Shown here in pieces: positions 7,830 through 18,254 of a stretch of DNA of 64,000 bases. The DNA comes from Streptomyces venezuelae (GTDB lineage Bacteria; Actinomycetota; Actinomycetes; Streptomycetales; Streptomycetaceae). The stretch covers positions 3,044,001 through 3,108,000 of the forward strand of contig NZ_CP029189.1 in the NCBI RefSeq assembly GCF_008642275.1, written 5' to 3'. The position numbers and the translations under genes were made by a program. The notes beneath the pieces were generated by a model. It ran no database searches and was not told the origin of the DNA. It saw only the letters and a list, made by a program, of their open reading frames with translations. Position 1 is the first letter of the stretch; every line of letters begins with the position of its first letter.

Positions 7830-9539
7830 TCAGCTCGCGGTGAAGGACACGAAGAGGTAAGCCGGATCGGACTTGTCCGACAGCGGCTTGCTGACCGTCG
7901 TACGCGAGATGAAGAACTTGCCGTTGTGGTAGCGGTACTCGGAGTACTCGGGCGAGAAGCCGGTCTCGGCGCGCTGGGTCTCCTTGTCCGCCGGGTTCTC
8001 CATCAGCAGGGTTTCCTTCATCGTCCTGCTGTCGATGCTGACGATCTGGCCGCCCTTGTCGTACGGGGGCTCCTTGTAGGCGATGATGTTCGACCCGTCC
8101 ATGCGCAGGGGGAACATCGTGTACCGCTCGCCCGCGTCGGCGCGGTCGGTGGTCTGCTTGCCGGTCTCCAGGTCGAAGGAGAGCAGCTCGTTGGTGCGGC
8201 TGCTGGAGCTCTGGCCCTGGTGCTCGTAGGACGGCAGGTAGAGCTTGCCGTTGCCGACCACCATGTTGACGCACTTCTCGACGTCCAGGCTGCACCGGCC
8301 GTTGAAGTCGCCGGAGGCGAGCGGGATGCGGGCCTTCAGCTCGCCCTTGGGGTCGATGACGAACAGGTCGCTGATGCCCGTGGCGTTCTTGGCCGTCTTG
8401 CCGACGTCGGCGGCCACGATCAGGGGCTTGGTGGAGACGATGGAGGCGTCCTCGATGCCCTGCGAGAGCTTGTACGAGAAGGTGGGGGCGCCGGTGGACG
8501 GGTCGAGGAGCTGCCCGTACAGGGTGTAGTTGGGGCTCTGGCCGCACTTGCGGATGGCGGCGAGGGCCTCTCCGCCGCCGTAGCCCACGTCCCGGCAGCC
8601 TTCGCCGTCGATCTTGGGCAGCCACAGGGACTTGCCGTCGGTGAGGTTCCAGGCGGCGCCGCCCGCGGAGATGCCGGACGCGGCGACGGTCTTGCCGCTG
8701 AGGGTGACCGTGTTCAGGGAGACCGGCTTGTCTCCGCCGGTGGTGCTCTTGGCGTTGCCGGACCAGAGGAGCTTGCCGCTCTCCAGGTCGACGACGCCGA
8801 CCTCGGTGCACTGGACGTACTTGTTCTCGGGCGTCGGCTGGGCGGCCTTGAAGAGGATGGCCGTCTTGTTCTCGCTGACGTGCTTGGTCGCGCCGCAGAT
8901 CTCGCCGGGGAGGGGCAGCTCCCACTTCTTGCCGCCGTCGACGAGGTTGTAGCCGACGACCTTCGACAGGTCGGACTTGACGTAGGTGGAGTCGGTCAGC
9001 CAGGAGCCGGCGACGGTGGCGACGTCGGCGGGGACCGGGCTCGGCAGGTTGAGGAGCGTCTTCGACTTCGGGTTGCCGGGCACCTTCTCGGTGCCGGGTA
9101 CCAGGTCCTGGGGCTTGTCGCCGCCCGGTGAGGCGGTCGGGTTGCCGTCGGCCTCGCTTCCGCCGCCGCTGTCGCCGGAGGTGTACCAGAGGCCGCCGCC
9201 GACGATGAGGACGATGGCCAGGAGGGCGGCGCCGACGATCATCAGCTGGTTGCGCTTGTCGTTGCCGGTGCCGGTGGCCGTGGCCGCGGGCTGGACCGGG
9301 GCCGGGGACACCGGCGGCGGGCCGTACGGCGGGGTGCCGGGCTGCTGCGGGTAGCCGTAGCCGGGGCCCGTCTGCGGGTAGCCGTACGCGGGCTGCGCGC
9401 TCGGCTGCTGCTGGGGACCGGGCTGCGGTGCGGCCGGTCCGGGCGGCGGCACGGGGGCACCGAACCCGCCCGGCGGCGGGTCCTGCGGCGCGCCGAAGCC
9501 GCCGGACGGCGGCTGGCTGGGGGGCGGCGGGATACTCAT
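7830..9539 (-). CDS. Membrane-anchored PQQ-repeat beta-propeller protein (copy 1)
   Basis: A 569-aa protein with a Pro/Gly/Gln-rich cytoplasmic N-terminus (about 1-90), one membrane helix (LMIVGAALLAIVLIVGGGLW, about 98-117) and an extracellular domain made of repeated blades such as VVGYNLVDGGKKWELPLPGE and TDGKSLW. This is the PQQ_2/BamB-like propeller architecture seen in many actinobacterial surface proteins; no enzyme active site is visible. It is the last and most divergent of three tandem paralogues. Function is unknown; a sensor or scaffold at the cell surface is a guess. Confidence 0.8.
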   Translation of the reverse strand: MSIPPPPSQPPSGGFGAPQDPPPGGFGAPVPPPGPAAPQPGPQQQPSAQPAYGYPQTGPGYGYPQQPGTPPYGPPPVSPAPVQPAATATGTGNDKRNQLMIVGAALLAIVLIVGGGLWYTSGDSGGGSEADGNPTASPGGDKPQDLVPGTEKVPGNPKSKTLLNLPSPVPADVATVAGSWLTDSTYVKSDLSKVVGYNLVDGGKKWELPLPGEICGATKHVSENKTAILFKAAQPTPENKYVQCTEVGVVDLESGKLLWSGNAKSTTGGDKPVSLNTVTLSGKTVAASGISAGGAAWNLTDGKSLWLPKIDGEGCRDVGYGGGEALAAIRKCGQSPNYTLYGQLLDPSTGAPTFSYKLSQGIEDASIVSTKPLIVAADVGKTAKNATGISDLFVIDPKGELKARIPLASGDFNGRCSLDVEKCVNMVVGNGKLYLPSYEHQGQSSSSRTNELLSFDLETGKQTTDRADAGERYTMFPLRMDGSNIIAYKEPPYDKGGQIVSIDSRTMKETLLMENPADKETQRAETGFSPEYSEYRYHNGKFFISRTTVSKPLSDKSDPAYLFVSFTAS

Positions 9540-9582
9540 CGGTTGCTGTTGCCTCTCGGTGGGCGGCTGCTCGGACGCGTGC

Positions 9583-11202
9583 TCACTTGCCGAAGACCAT
9601 CAGGAGCTTCTCCTCGCGGTCCGGGATGCGCAGGTGGCGGACGGAGATGAAGAACCGTCCGTCCGCGTAGTCCAGTTTCGGGTTGTAGAAGGTGCTCTCG
9701 ATCGGGGCGGCGGGGCCCGAGGGGTGGCGCAGGATCGCGGTCGGGGTGCCGCCGGCGGCGGGGATGGAGAGGACCTCGCCGCCCTGTTCCTCCTCGGCCT
9801 TGCGGTAGGCGATCAGCTGCCCGTTCTCGGCCTTGAGCGGGATCAGGGTGCGCTTGTCCCCGGCCGGCACGCGCCACTTCTCCTTGCCGGTGCCCAGGTC
9901 GAAGGCGACGATGTCGTTGGCCTTGCCCTTGTCCGCCGCGGTGGGCAGGTAGAGGGTGTTGTTGTCGACGACCGATGAGGGGCACAGGGACAGGGTCCGG
10001 ATGATGCCCGCGTCGCCGCAGCCGATGGCGAAGCTGCTTTCGCTGAGGACGGTGGCGGTCCGCTGCCCGTCCGGTCCCAGGACGATGATGCCGCGCTTCT
10101 TCTCCTGCTCGTTGCCGACGTCGATGACGGTCGGGTTCACCGAGTAGATGCTGGTGACCTTGGCCTTGTCGGGGAGCCGGAAGGCCCAGGTCTTCGCGCC
10201 GGTGACGGGGTCGATGCCGTGGACCTCGGCGCCGGCCTGGGCGTCCGAGCAGGTGGCGAGGGCGATCATCTTGCCGTTGCCGGCCTCGTAGGAGTCCGGG
10301 TTGCAGCCCTTGCCCCGGGGGCTCGCGAAGAGCTTGTCACCGTTGCTGATCCTGAAGGCGCTGGCGGCGCCGTCGCGGCTGACGGCGACGGTGTCGCCGG
10401 TGATGGCCAGGGTGGGGCCGACGAAGATGTCGAAGAGCCCTTCCTCCGGTACTTCCTTCGACCAGACTTCCTTGCCCGTCTTGAGGTCGGCCACGCGCAG
10501 CTGGTTGCAGGTGGTGTTCTCCCCCTCGCCGTTGCGGTACATCACGGCCGTGCGGCCCTCGGCGGTGGTCTGCGCGGCGACGGCGCAGATCTCAGCGGGG
10601 AAGGGGAGCGTCCATTTCTCCTTGCCGTCGGTGACGGAGTAGCCGGTGAGGTTCTTCCAGACGCTCTTGACGACGGTGTCGCCGACGACCCACTGGCCGA
10701 CGGCGTCGACGCCCTTGCCGGGGCCGTCCACCTTGGTGGTCTTGAGCCACAGGACCTTGTCCTCGCCCTGCTTGCGGCCGGAGTTGAGGTCCTGCTGCTG
10801 GGGGCCCGCGTCGCCGTTGCCGTCGCCCTTGTCCACGGACGGGTATGCGGAGGGCTTGGCGTCGGCGGGCTGCTGTGCGGTCGGCTTCGCGTCCTCGTCG
10901 TCGCCGGAGAACGCGACGTAGCCGATGCCGCCCAGGACGAGGGCGGCGGCCAGCGCGGCGGCGGTCAGGACGGCGCGCTTCTTGCGGGGCGGTGTGCCGG
11001 GGCCGCCGCCGGGCGGCGGCGGGTGGCCGGGGCCCGCGGCCTGCTGCTCGACGGTGGGCGGCTGCGGCGGGTGGCCGGGCGACTGGGCGTACGGGTTCTC
11101 GCCCTGGGGCGGGAACCCGTACCCCTGCTGCGGCGGGCCGGGCAGGTGACCGTAACCGGAAGGTGTCGGCGGCTGGTTCGGCGGCTGGGGCAGCTCGGTC
11201 AT
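9583..11202 (-). CDS. Membrane-anchored PQQ-repeat beta-propeller protein (copy 2)
   Basis: A 539-aa paralogue of the neighbouring genes. N-terminal low-complexity PQ-rich segment (to about 75), membrane helix at about 76-97, then a linker rich in Asp/Lys/Gly and the propeller (KNLTGYSVTDGKEKWTLPFP, DLKTGKEVW, GIDPVTGAKTW, DLGTGKEKW). Several Cys (AEICAV, TTCNQ, GCNPDSY, ATCSD, IGCGD, LCPSS) suggest disulfides outside the cell. Very close to copy 3, especially in the last third, where the DNA is nearly identical. It starts after a promoter-containing segment that is itself duplicated before copy 3. Confidence 0.82.
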   Translation of the reverse strand: MTELPQPPNQPPTPSGYGHLPGPPQQGYGFPPQGENPYAQSPGHPPQPPTVEQQAAGPGHPPPPGGGPGTPPRKKRAVLTAAALAAALVLGGIGYVAFSGDDEDAKPTAQQPADAKPSAYPSVDKGDGNGDAGPQQQDLNSGRKQGEDKVLWLKTTKVDGPGKGVDAVGQWVVGDTVVKSVWKNLTGYSVTDGKEKWTLPFPAEICAVAAQTTAEGRTAVMYRNGEGENTTCNQLRVADLKTGKEVWSKEVPEEGLFDIFVGPTLAITGDTVAVSRDGAASAFRISNGDKLFASPRGKGCNPDSYEAGNGKMIALATCSDAQAGAEVHGIDPVTGAKTWAFRLPDKAKVTSIYSVNPTVIDVGNEQEKKRGIIVLGPDGQRTATVLSESSFAIGCGDAGIIRTLSLCPSSVVDNNTLYLPTAADKGKANDIVAFDLGTGKEKWRVPAGDKRTLIPLKAENGQLIAYRKAEEEQGGEVLSIPAAGGTPTAILRHPSGPAAPIESTFYNPKLDYADGRFFISVRHLRIPDREEKLLMVFGK

Positions 11203-11262
11203 CAGCGCACGCTTTCGGCATCGGGAAGGTCGGGGAGGATGACCTTTCTATCACTGACGGCG
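11203..11262. repeat. Duplicated upstream segment of copy 2
   Basis: The 60 bp before the copy-2 start closely match the segment before copy 3 (13076-13131), including the shared strings TTCGGCATC and GACCTTTCTATCAC. The tandem duplication therefore carried the promoter/leader with the gene. Confidence 0.7.
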
Positions 11263-11271
11263 CACGTACAC

Positions 11272-11312
11272 CGGGCCGGTCCGTCCCCTGTTCCCAAGGG
11301 AGGACCGGCCCG
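11272..11312 (-). terminator. Hairpin terminator after beta-propeller copy 3
   Basis: Arms CGGGCCGGTCC and GGACCGGCCCG with an inner TCCC/GGGA pairing, between copy 3 and the duplicated promoter of copy 2. Copies 3 and 2 are thus probably separate transcripts. Confidence 0.75.
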
Positions 11313-11452
11313 TGACGCCGCCGTTATCCGGCCAGTTGCTCCCCGGTGACCGGCGCGATCCGTGCCTTCCCGGCCGTCCCGTCTCCGCGCGCCGCCAAAT
11401 CCGCGCGGTCCGGGTGGAGTTCGCCGGGGGCTGCTCCGGCCCGGACGGGTGC

Positions 11453-13075
11453 TCACTTCCCGAAGACCATGAGGACCTTCTCGTCCTGGCCCTGGGCCCG
11501 CAGGCGGGTGGAGGAGATGAAGAACCGTCCGTCCGCGTAGTCCAGCTTCGGGAGGGTGAAGGTCCGCTCGATCGGGGCGGCGGGGCCCGAGGGGTGGCGC
11601 AGGATCGCGGTCGGGGTGCCGCCGGCGGCGGGGATCGAGAGGACCTCGCCGCCCTGTTCCGCCTCGGCCTTGCGGTAGGCGATCAGCTGCCCGTTCTCGG
11701 CCTTGAGCGGGATCAGGGTGCGCTTGTCCCCGGCCGGCACGCGCCACTTCTCCTTGCCGGTGCCCAGGTCGAAGGCGACGATCTCGTTGGCCTTGCCGGT
11801 GCCCACCGTGGTGGGCAGGTAGAGGGTGTTGCCGTCGACGACCGCCGTGGGGCAGGTCACCAGGGACCGGAAGAGGCCCGTGTCGCCGCAGCCGACGGCG
11901 AAGTCGCCCTCGCCGGCGAGGGTGGCGGCCGGCTTCCCGTCGGGTCCCAGGACCACGACGGAGTGCTTCTTCTCCTTCTCGTTGCCGATGTCGACGACGG
12001 TCGGGTTCACCGAGTAGATGCTGGTGACCTTGAACTTCGGGGGGAGCCGGTAGGCCCAGGCCCTGGCGCCGGTGACGGGGTCGATGCCGTGGACCTCTGC
12101 GGTGGCGTCCTCGTCCGAGCAGGTGGCGAGGCCGATCATCTTGCCGTTGCCGGCCTCGTAGGAGTCCGGGTTGCAGCCGTCGCCGATGGCGGCCGCGAAG
12201 AGCTTGTCACCGTTGCTGATCCTGAAGGCGCTGGCGTTGCCGCCGCGGCTGACGGTGACGGTGTCGCCGGTCATGGACAGGGTGGGGCTCGTGAAGATGT
12301 CGAAGAGCCCCTCCTTGGGCACCTCCTTCGACCAGACCTCCTTGCCCGTCTTGAGGTCGACCACGCGCATCTGGGTGCAGGAGGTGTTCTCGCCTTCGCC
12401 GTCGCGGTACATGACGACGGTCCTGCCCTCGGCCGTGGTCTGCGGGGAGACGGAGCAGATCTGCGCGGGGAAGGGGAGTGTCCACTTCTCCTTGCCGTCG
12501 GTGACCGCGTAGCCGGTGAGGTTCTTCCAGACGCTCTTGACGACGGTGTCGCCGACGACCCACTGGCCGGCGGATTCGACGCCCATGCCGGGGCCGTCGA
12601 TCTTGGTGGTCTTGAGCCACAGGACCTTGTCCTCGCCCTGCTTGCGGCCGGAGTTCAGGTCCGTGGGCGGACCGCCGCCGGCGCCGTTGCCGTCGCCCTT
12701 GTCCACGGACGGGGATCCGGAGGGCTTGGCGTCGGCGGGTGGCTGCTGCGCGGTCGGCTTCGCGTCCTCGTCGTCGCCGGAGAACGCGACGTAGCCGACG
12801 CCGCCCAGGACGAGGGCGGCGGCCACCGAAGCCGCCACCAGCAGGATCGACTTCTTCTTCGCTGCCGGTCCCCGGCCTGGACCGGGGCCGCCGGAGCCCG
12901 CGGCCTGCCAGTGCGGCTGCTGCTGCACGGTGGGCGGCTGCGGCGGGTGGAGGGGCTGGGCGTACGGGTTCCCACCCTGCGGCGGGAACCCGTACCCCTG
13001 CTGCGGCGGACCGGGCAGGTGACCGTAACCGGAAGGTGTCGGCGGCTGGTTCGGCGGCTGGGGCAGCTCGGTCAT
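11453..13075 (-). CDS. Membrane-anchored PQQ-repeat beta-propeller protein (copy 3)
   Basis: A 540-aa near-duplicate of copy 2. The first 35 residues match copy 2 except at one position. A membrane helix follows the KKKS stretch (about 75-97), then the Asp/Lys-rich linker and propeller blades (TGYAVTDGKEKWTLP, DLKTGKEVW, GIDPVTGARAW, DLGTGKEKW). Cys positions are mostly shared with copy 2. The middle third is more divergent than the ends, a mosaic that suggests gene conversion. Function is unknown. Confidence 0.82.
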   Translation of the reverse strand: MTELPQPPNQPPTPSGYGHLPGPPQQGYGFPPQGGNPYAQPLHPPQPPTVQQQPHWQAAGSGGPGPGRGPAAKKKSILLVAASVAAALVLGGVGYVAFSGDDEDAKPTAQQPPADAKPSGSPSVDKGDGNGAGGGPPTDLNSGRKQGEDKVLWLKTTKIDGPGMGVESAGQWVVGDTVVKSVWKNLTGYAVTDGKEKWTLPFPAQICSVSPQTTAEGRTVVMYRDGEGENTSCTQMRVVDLKTGKEVWSKEVPKEGLFDIFTSPTLSMTGDTVTVSRGGNASAFRISNGDKLFAAAIGDGCNPDSYEAGNGKMIGLATCSDEDATAEVHGIDPVTGARAWAYRLPPKFKVTSIYSVNPTVVDIGNEKEKKHSVVVLGPDGKPAATLAGEGDFAVGCGDTGLFRSLVTCPTAVVDGNTLYLPTTVGTGKANEIVAFDLGTGKEKWRVPAGDKRTLIPLKAENGQLIAYRKAEAEQGGEVLSIPAAGGTPTAILRHPSGPAAPIERTFTLPKLDYADGRFFISSTRLRAQGQDEKVLMVFGK

Positions 13076-13131
13076 CAGCGCACACCTTCGGCATCAGGAG
13101 GTCGGGGAGGACGACCTTTCTATCACCGATG
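13076..13131. repeat. Duplicated upstream segment of copy 3
   Basis: Partner of 11203-11262. Read on the minus strand it contains TGATAGAAAGGT, a plausible -10 region, ahead of the copy-3 start. Confidence 0.65.
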
Positions 13132-13145
13132 CGGCCCGGTCCCGC

Positions 13146-14948
<1,803 letters not shown>

Positions 14949-14976
14949 CAGACGCGCTCCAGGGAAAGGGTGTGGA

Positions 14977-16305
14977 TCAGCCCCTCAGCCTAACCCTCCG
15001 CGCCGGGGCAGACCGTTCTACGAGGTACCAGCCGCCCAGTGCCATCGCGATCGCGGCCGGCGCGGTGACGGGCAGGGCGATCAACGTGGCGCTGTGCCCG
15101 TCGAGCAGGCCGCCGAGGCCGGTCATGGACAGCCCGAGGATGCCGAGCAGGCACAGGGTGATCCCGAGGGCGGCGACGGGGCCGCCGGAGCTGCGTGCGG
15201 GGGCGGGCGCCGCGGTCCGGGGCGCCTCGAAGCGGCGGAACAGCGCGACGAGGACACCGGTCAGCGCGGCCGCGGCGAGCATCCGCACCGGGACCTGCGC
15301 CCACCAGGCGGCCGTGGCGGGGGCCGGCAGGCCGAAACCGAGGGCGAGCTGGGCCGCGTACACACCGAGCATGGCGGTCAGGTGCCACAGGAAGGCGGTC
15401 ATCGCGAGTCCGTTGGCCGCGACCACCGCGCGCCAGACGCGCGGGCGGCGCAGCCAGGCGGTGGCGGGCCGGGCCGCCAGCTGGACGGCGCCGACGAGCC
15501 ACAGGCCGTGGCAGAGCAGGGCGAGGGTGGGCGGGGCCATGTTGGAGACCTTCTCGCCGGGCATGCCGACCATGGACAGCGGGTACGGGCCGAAGGCGAC
15601 GAGCAGGGCGGCGCCGGCGAGTCCGGCGGCGGCGAGGACGGCGGGCCTGCGGATGCGGCCGTCGGCACGCAGGAAGCCGAGCTGGTGGACGGCGAGCCAG
15701 ACGAGGGCGAAGTTCAGGAACTCCACGTAGGGCACGCCGAAGGCGAAGCGCAGTACGTCGACCAGTGCGGCCGCCCCGGCCAGGGCGGCGAAGGCGGCCC
15801 AGCCGTGGCGCTCGTGCAGCTTCAGCAGCGGCGGGGTGAAGGCGACCATGGCGAGGTAGATCCCGATGAACCACAGCGGCTGGGTGACCAGGCGCAGCGC
15901 GGCCCCGGTCAGTGTTCCGCCGCCGTGGCCGGCGAGCTGCACGGCCAGCGCGGCCGCGGCCCACACCAGGACGAAGACGAGGGTGGGGCGCAGCAGCCGC
16001 TGGAGCCGGGCGCGCAGGAAGGCGGCGTAGACGGGACCGTCGGTGCGGCGGGCCAGGGAGCGGTAGGACAGGGCGTGCGAGAACCCGCCGACGAAGAAGA
16101 AGACGGGCATGATCTGCAACCCCCAGGTGAGCGCCTGGAGGGCGGGCACGAGGGCGAGCAGATTCCCTATGCCGTCGCCGCTGACGGCGGCCATCAGCCA
16201 GTGTCCGGCGACGACGGTGCCGAGCGAGGCGACGCGCAGCAGGTCGACGTACCGGTCACGGTCGGCGGGGGTGGCCTCGGCGATTGCGCTGGCGCTGGCT
16301 GTCAT
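14977..16305 (-). CDS. Acyltransferase 3 family membrane protein
   Basis: A 442-aa polytopic protein with about ten hydrophobic helices. The N-terminus RDRYVDLLRVASLGTVVAGHW and MPVFFFVGGFSHALSYRS are hallmarks of the acyltransferase-3 family, which transfers acyl groups to sugars, lipids or antibiotics across the membrane. Substrate is unknown. It lies between the ABC-F gene and ispE on the same strand. The arrangement alone does not tie it to isoprenoid synthesis. Confidence 0.82.
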   Translation of the reverse strand: MTASASAIAEATPADRDRYVDLLRVASLGTVVAGHWLMAAVSGDGIGNLLALVPALQALTWGLQIMPVFFFVGGFSHALSYRSLARRTDGPVYAAFLRARLQRLLRPTLVFVLVWAAAALAVQLAGHGGGTLTGAALRLVTQPLWFIGIYLAMVAFTPPLLKLHERHGWAAFAALAGAAALVDVLRFAFGVPYVEFLNFALVWLAVHQLGFLRADGRIRRPAVLAAAGLAGAALLVAFGPYPLSMVGMPGEKVSNMAPPTLALLCHGLWLVGAVQLAARPATAWLRRPRVWRAVVAANGLAMTAFLWHLTAMLGVYAAQLALGFGLPAPATAAWWAQVPVRMLAAAALTGVLVALFRRFEAPRTAAPAPARSSGGPVAALGITLCLLGILGLSMTGLGGLLDGHSATLIALPVTAPAAIAMALGGWYLVERSAPARRVRLRG

Positions 16306-16379
16306 GGGGCCACGGTGTCCCCCGCCGGGTGTCTCCCGACAGGGCGCGGATACTCAACTCCGGCCTAGGTACTGCTACC

Positions 16380-16424
16380 GGGGCTCCGCCCCGACCCCCG
16401 CGCCTCAAACGCCGGCGGGGCTGA
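16380..16424. repeat. Dispersed GC-rich repeat overlapping the ispE 3' end (copy A)
   Basis: Read with ispE, this runs from CAGCCCCGCCGGCG through TTTGAGGCGCGGGGGTC to a GGGGC/GCCCC hairpin. More than 25 consecutive bases match the copy at 44896-44925. It supplies the ispE C-terminal codons Ser-Pro-Ala-Gly-Val and the TGA stop, plus terminator-like sequence. Confidence 0.85.
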
Positions 16425-17337
16425 AGGGCAGGACCGTGGCTCCCGGGGCCGGGCTCGACGCCACGCGCGTGGCCCGGCAGGTGCCCGAGGCTTCGAGCGC
16501 CGCCGCGACCTTGGCGGCCGCCTCCTCGTCCGCGACGAGGAACGCCGTCGTCGGGCCCGAGCCCGAGACCAGCGCGGCGAGCGCACCGCCCTCCACACCC
16601 GCGTCCAGCGTTGCGGCCAGGGACGGGCGCAGGGAGAGCGCCGCCGGCTGGAGGTCGTTGGCCAGCGCCGCGGCCAGCGCGTCCGGATCGCCCGAGGCCA
16701 GGGCCGCCAGCAGCGCCGGGGAGGCCTCCGGTTCGGGGATCTCCGTACCCGCGGCCACGGCGAGGCGGTCGAACTCGCGGAAGACCGCCGGGGTGGACAG
16801 CCCGCCGTCGGCCACCGCGAAGACCCAGTGGAACGCCCCCGCCCCGACCGGCGTGAGCAGCTCACCGCGGCCCGTGCCGAGCGCGGCCCCGCCGACGAGG
16901 CTGAAGGGGACGTCGCTGCCGAGCTCCGCGCAGATGTCGAGGAGCTCGGCGCGCGGGGTGTTCAGGCCCCACAGGGCGTCGCAGGCCAGCAGGGCCGCCG
17001 CGCCGTCCGCGCTGCCGCCCGCCATGCCGCCGGCGACCGGGATGTTCTTCGCGATGTGCAGGTGGACGGCGGGTTCGATCCCGGCCCGGGCCGCGAGCAG
17101 CTCGGCGGCGCGGGCCGCGAGGTTGGTGCGGTCCAGGGGGACCTGGTCGGCGTCGGGGCCGGCGCAGGTGATGCTCAGGGCCTCGGCCGGGGCCGCCGTC
17201 ACCTCGTCGTACAGCGACACCGCGAGGAAGACGTTGGCCAGGTCGTGGAAGCCGTCGGGGCGGGCCGCGCCCACCGCCAGCTGGACGTTGACCTTCGCGG
17301 GGACCCGTACGGTCACGGGCGCCTGGTGCGCGCTCAC
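16405..17337 (-). CDS. ispE: 4-Diphosphocytidyl-2-C-methyl-D-erythritol kinase
   Basis: A 310-aa GHMP kinase of the MEP isoprenoid pathway, phosphorylating CDP-ME with ATP. The ATP loop [15 protein letters not shown], the N-terminal [11 protein letters not shown] and the C-terminal [11 protein letters not shown] are diagnostic. GTG 17337 overlaps the ksgA stop (GTGA), continuing the coupled rpfB-ksgA-ispE chain, an order also found in mycobacteria. The final residues SPAGV come from a dispersed repeat element, so the true ancestral C-terminus may have ended slightly earlier. Confidence 0.95.
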   Translation of the reverse strand: MSAHQAPVTVRVPAKVNVQLAVGAARPDGFHDLANVFLAVSLYDEVTAAPAEALSITCAGPDADQVPLDRTNLAARAAELLAARAGIEPAVHLHIAKNIPVAGGMAGGSADGAAALLACDALWGLNTPRAELLDICAELGSDVPFSLVGGAALGTGRGELLTPVGAGAFHWVFAVADGGLSTPAVFREFDRLAVAAGTEIPEPEASPALLAALASGDPDALAAALANDLQPAALSLRPSLAATLDAGVEGGALAALVSGSGPTTAFLVADEEAAAKVAAALEASGTCRATRVASSPAPGATVLPFSPAGV

Positions 17338-18254
17338 AGTGCGGGCCTCTCCGCCTCGGGCTTGTTCTCGGCGATCGCCGCGAACTCCTCGACCGTCAGG
17401 GACTCCCCGCGGGCCTGCGGCGAGACACCGGCGGCGACCAGCGCGGCTTCCGCGCCCGCCGCCGAGCCGGCCCAGCCGGCCAGTGCGGCGCGCAGCGTCT
17501 TGCGGCGCTGGGCGAAGGCGGCGTCGACGACCGCGAAGACCTCGGCCTTGGTGGCGGTGGTCTTGATCGGTTCGGTGCGGCGGACCAGCGAGACGAGACC
17601 GGAGTCGACGTTCGGGGCGGGCCAGAACACCTTGCGGCCGATGGCACCGGCCCGCTTGACGTGCGCGTACCAGTTGGCCTTGACGGAGGGCACCCCGTAG
17701 ACCTTGTTGCCCGGTTCGGCGGCCAGCCGGTCGGCGACCTCGGACTGCACCATCACCAGCGTGCGCTCGATGGTCGGGAACCGGTCGAGCATGGTGAGCA
17801 GGACGGGCACGGCCACGTTGTAGGGCAGGTTCGCGACGAGCGCGGTCGGCGCCGGGCCGGGCAGTTCGGTCACCAGCATCGCGTCGGAGTGGACCAGCGC
17901 GAAGCGGTCCTTCTTCGCGGGCATCCGGGCCTCGATGGTGGCGGGCAGGGCGGCGGCGAGGATGTCGTCGATCTCGACGGCGACGACCCGGTCCGCGGCC
18001 TCCAGCAGCGCGAGCGTCAGCGAGCCGAGCCCCGGGCCGACCTCGACGACCACGTCGTCCGGGCGGACCTCGGCGGTGCGCACGATCCGGCGGACCGTGT
18101 TGGCGTCGATGACGAAGTTCTGCCCCTTCTGCTTCGTCGGGCGTACGCCGAGGGCGGCGGCCAGCTCCCTGATGTCGGCCGGGCCGAGGAGGGCGTCGGG
18201 CGCGGCGGGGGAGGTGTTCTCGGTGTTCTCGGGCTGCTGCTCTGCGGTGCTCAC
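17334..18254 (-). CDS. ksgA: 16S rRNA dimethyladenosine transferase (A1518/A1519)
   Basis: A 306-aa RsmA/KsgA enzyme dimethylating two adjacent adenines near the 3' end of 16S rRNA during 30S maturation. Visible motifs: [12 protein letters not shown] motif [10 protein letters not shown], acidic motif VAVEIDD, and the catalytic [14 protein letters not shown] (NLPY). GTG 18254 overlaps the rpfB stop, and its own stop overlaps the ispE start, so all three are translationally coupled. KsgA loss gives kasugamycin resistance in other bacteria. Confidence 0.95.
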   Translation of the reverse strand: MSTAEQQPENTENTSPAAPDALLGPADIRELAAALGVRPTKQKGQNFVIDANTVRRIVRTAEVRPDDVVVEVGPGLGSLTLALLEAADRVVAVEIDDILAAALPATIEARMPAKKDRFALVHSDAMLVTELPGPAPTALVANLPYNVAVPVLLTMLDRFPTIERTLVMVQSEVADRLAAEPGNKVYGVPSVKANWYAHVKRAGAIGRKVFWPAPNVDSGLVSLVRRTEPIKTTATKAEVFAVVDAAFAQRRKTLRAALAGWAGSAAGAEAALVAAGVSPQARGESLTVEEFAAIAENKPEAERPAL

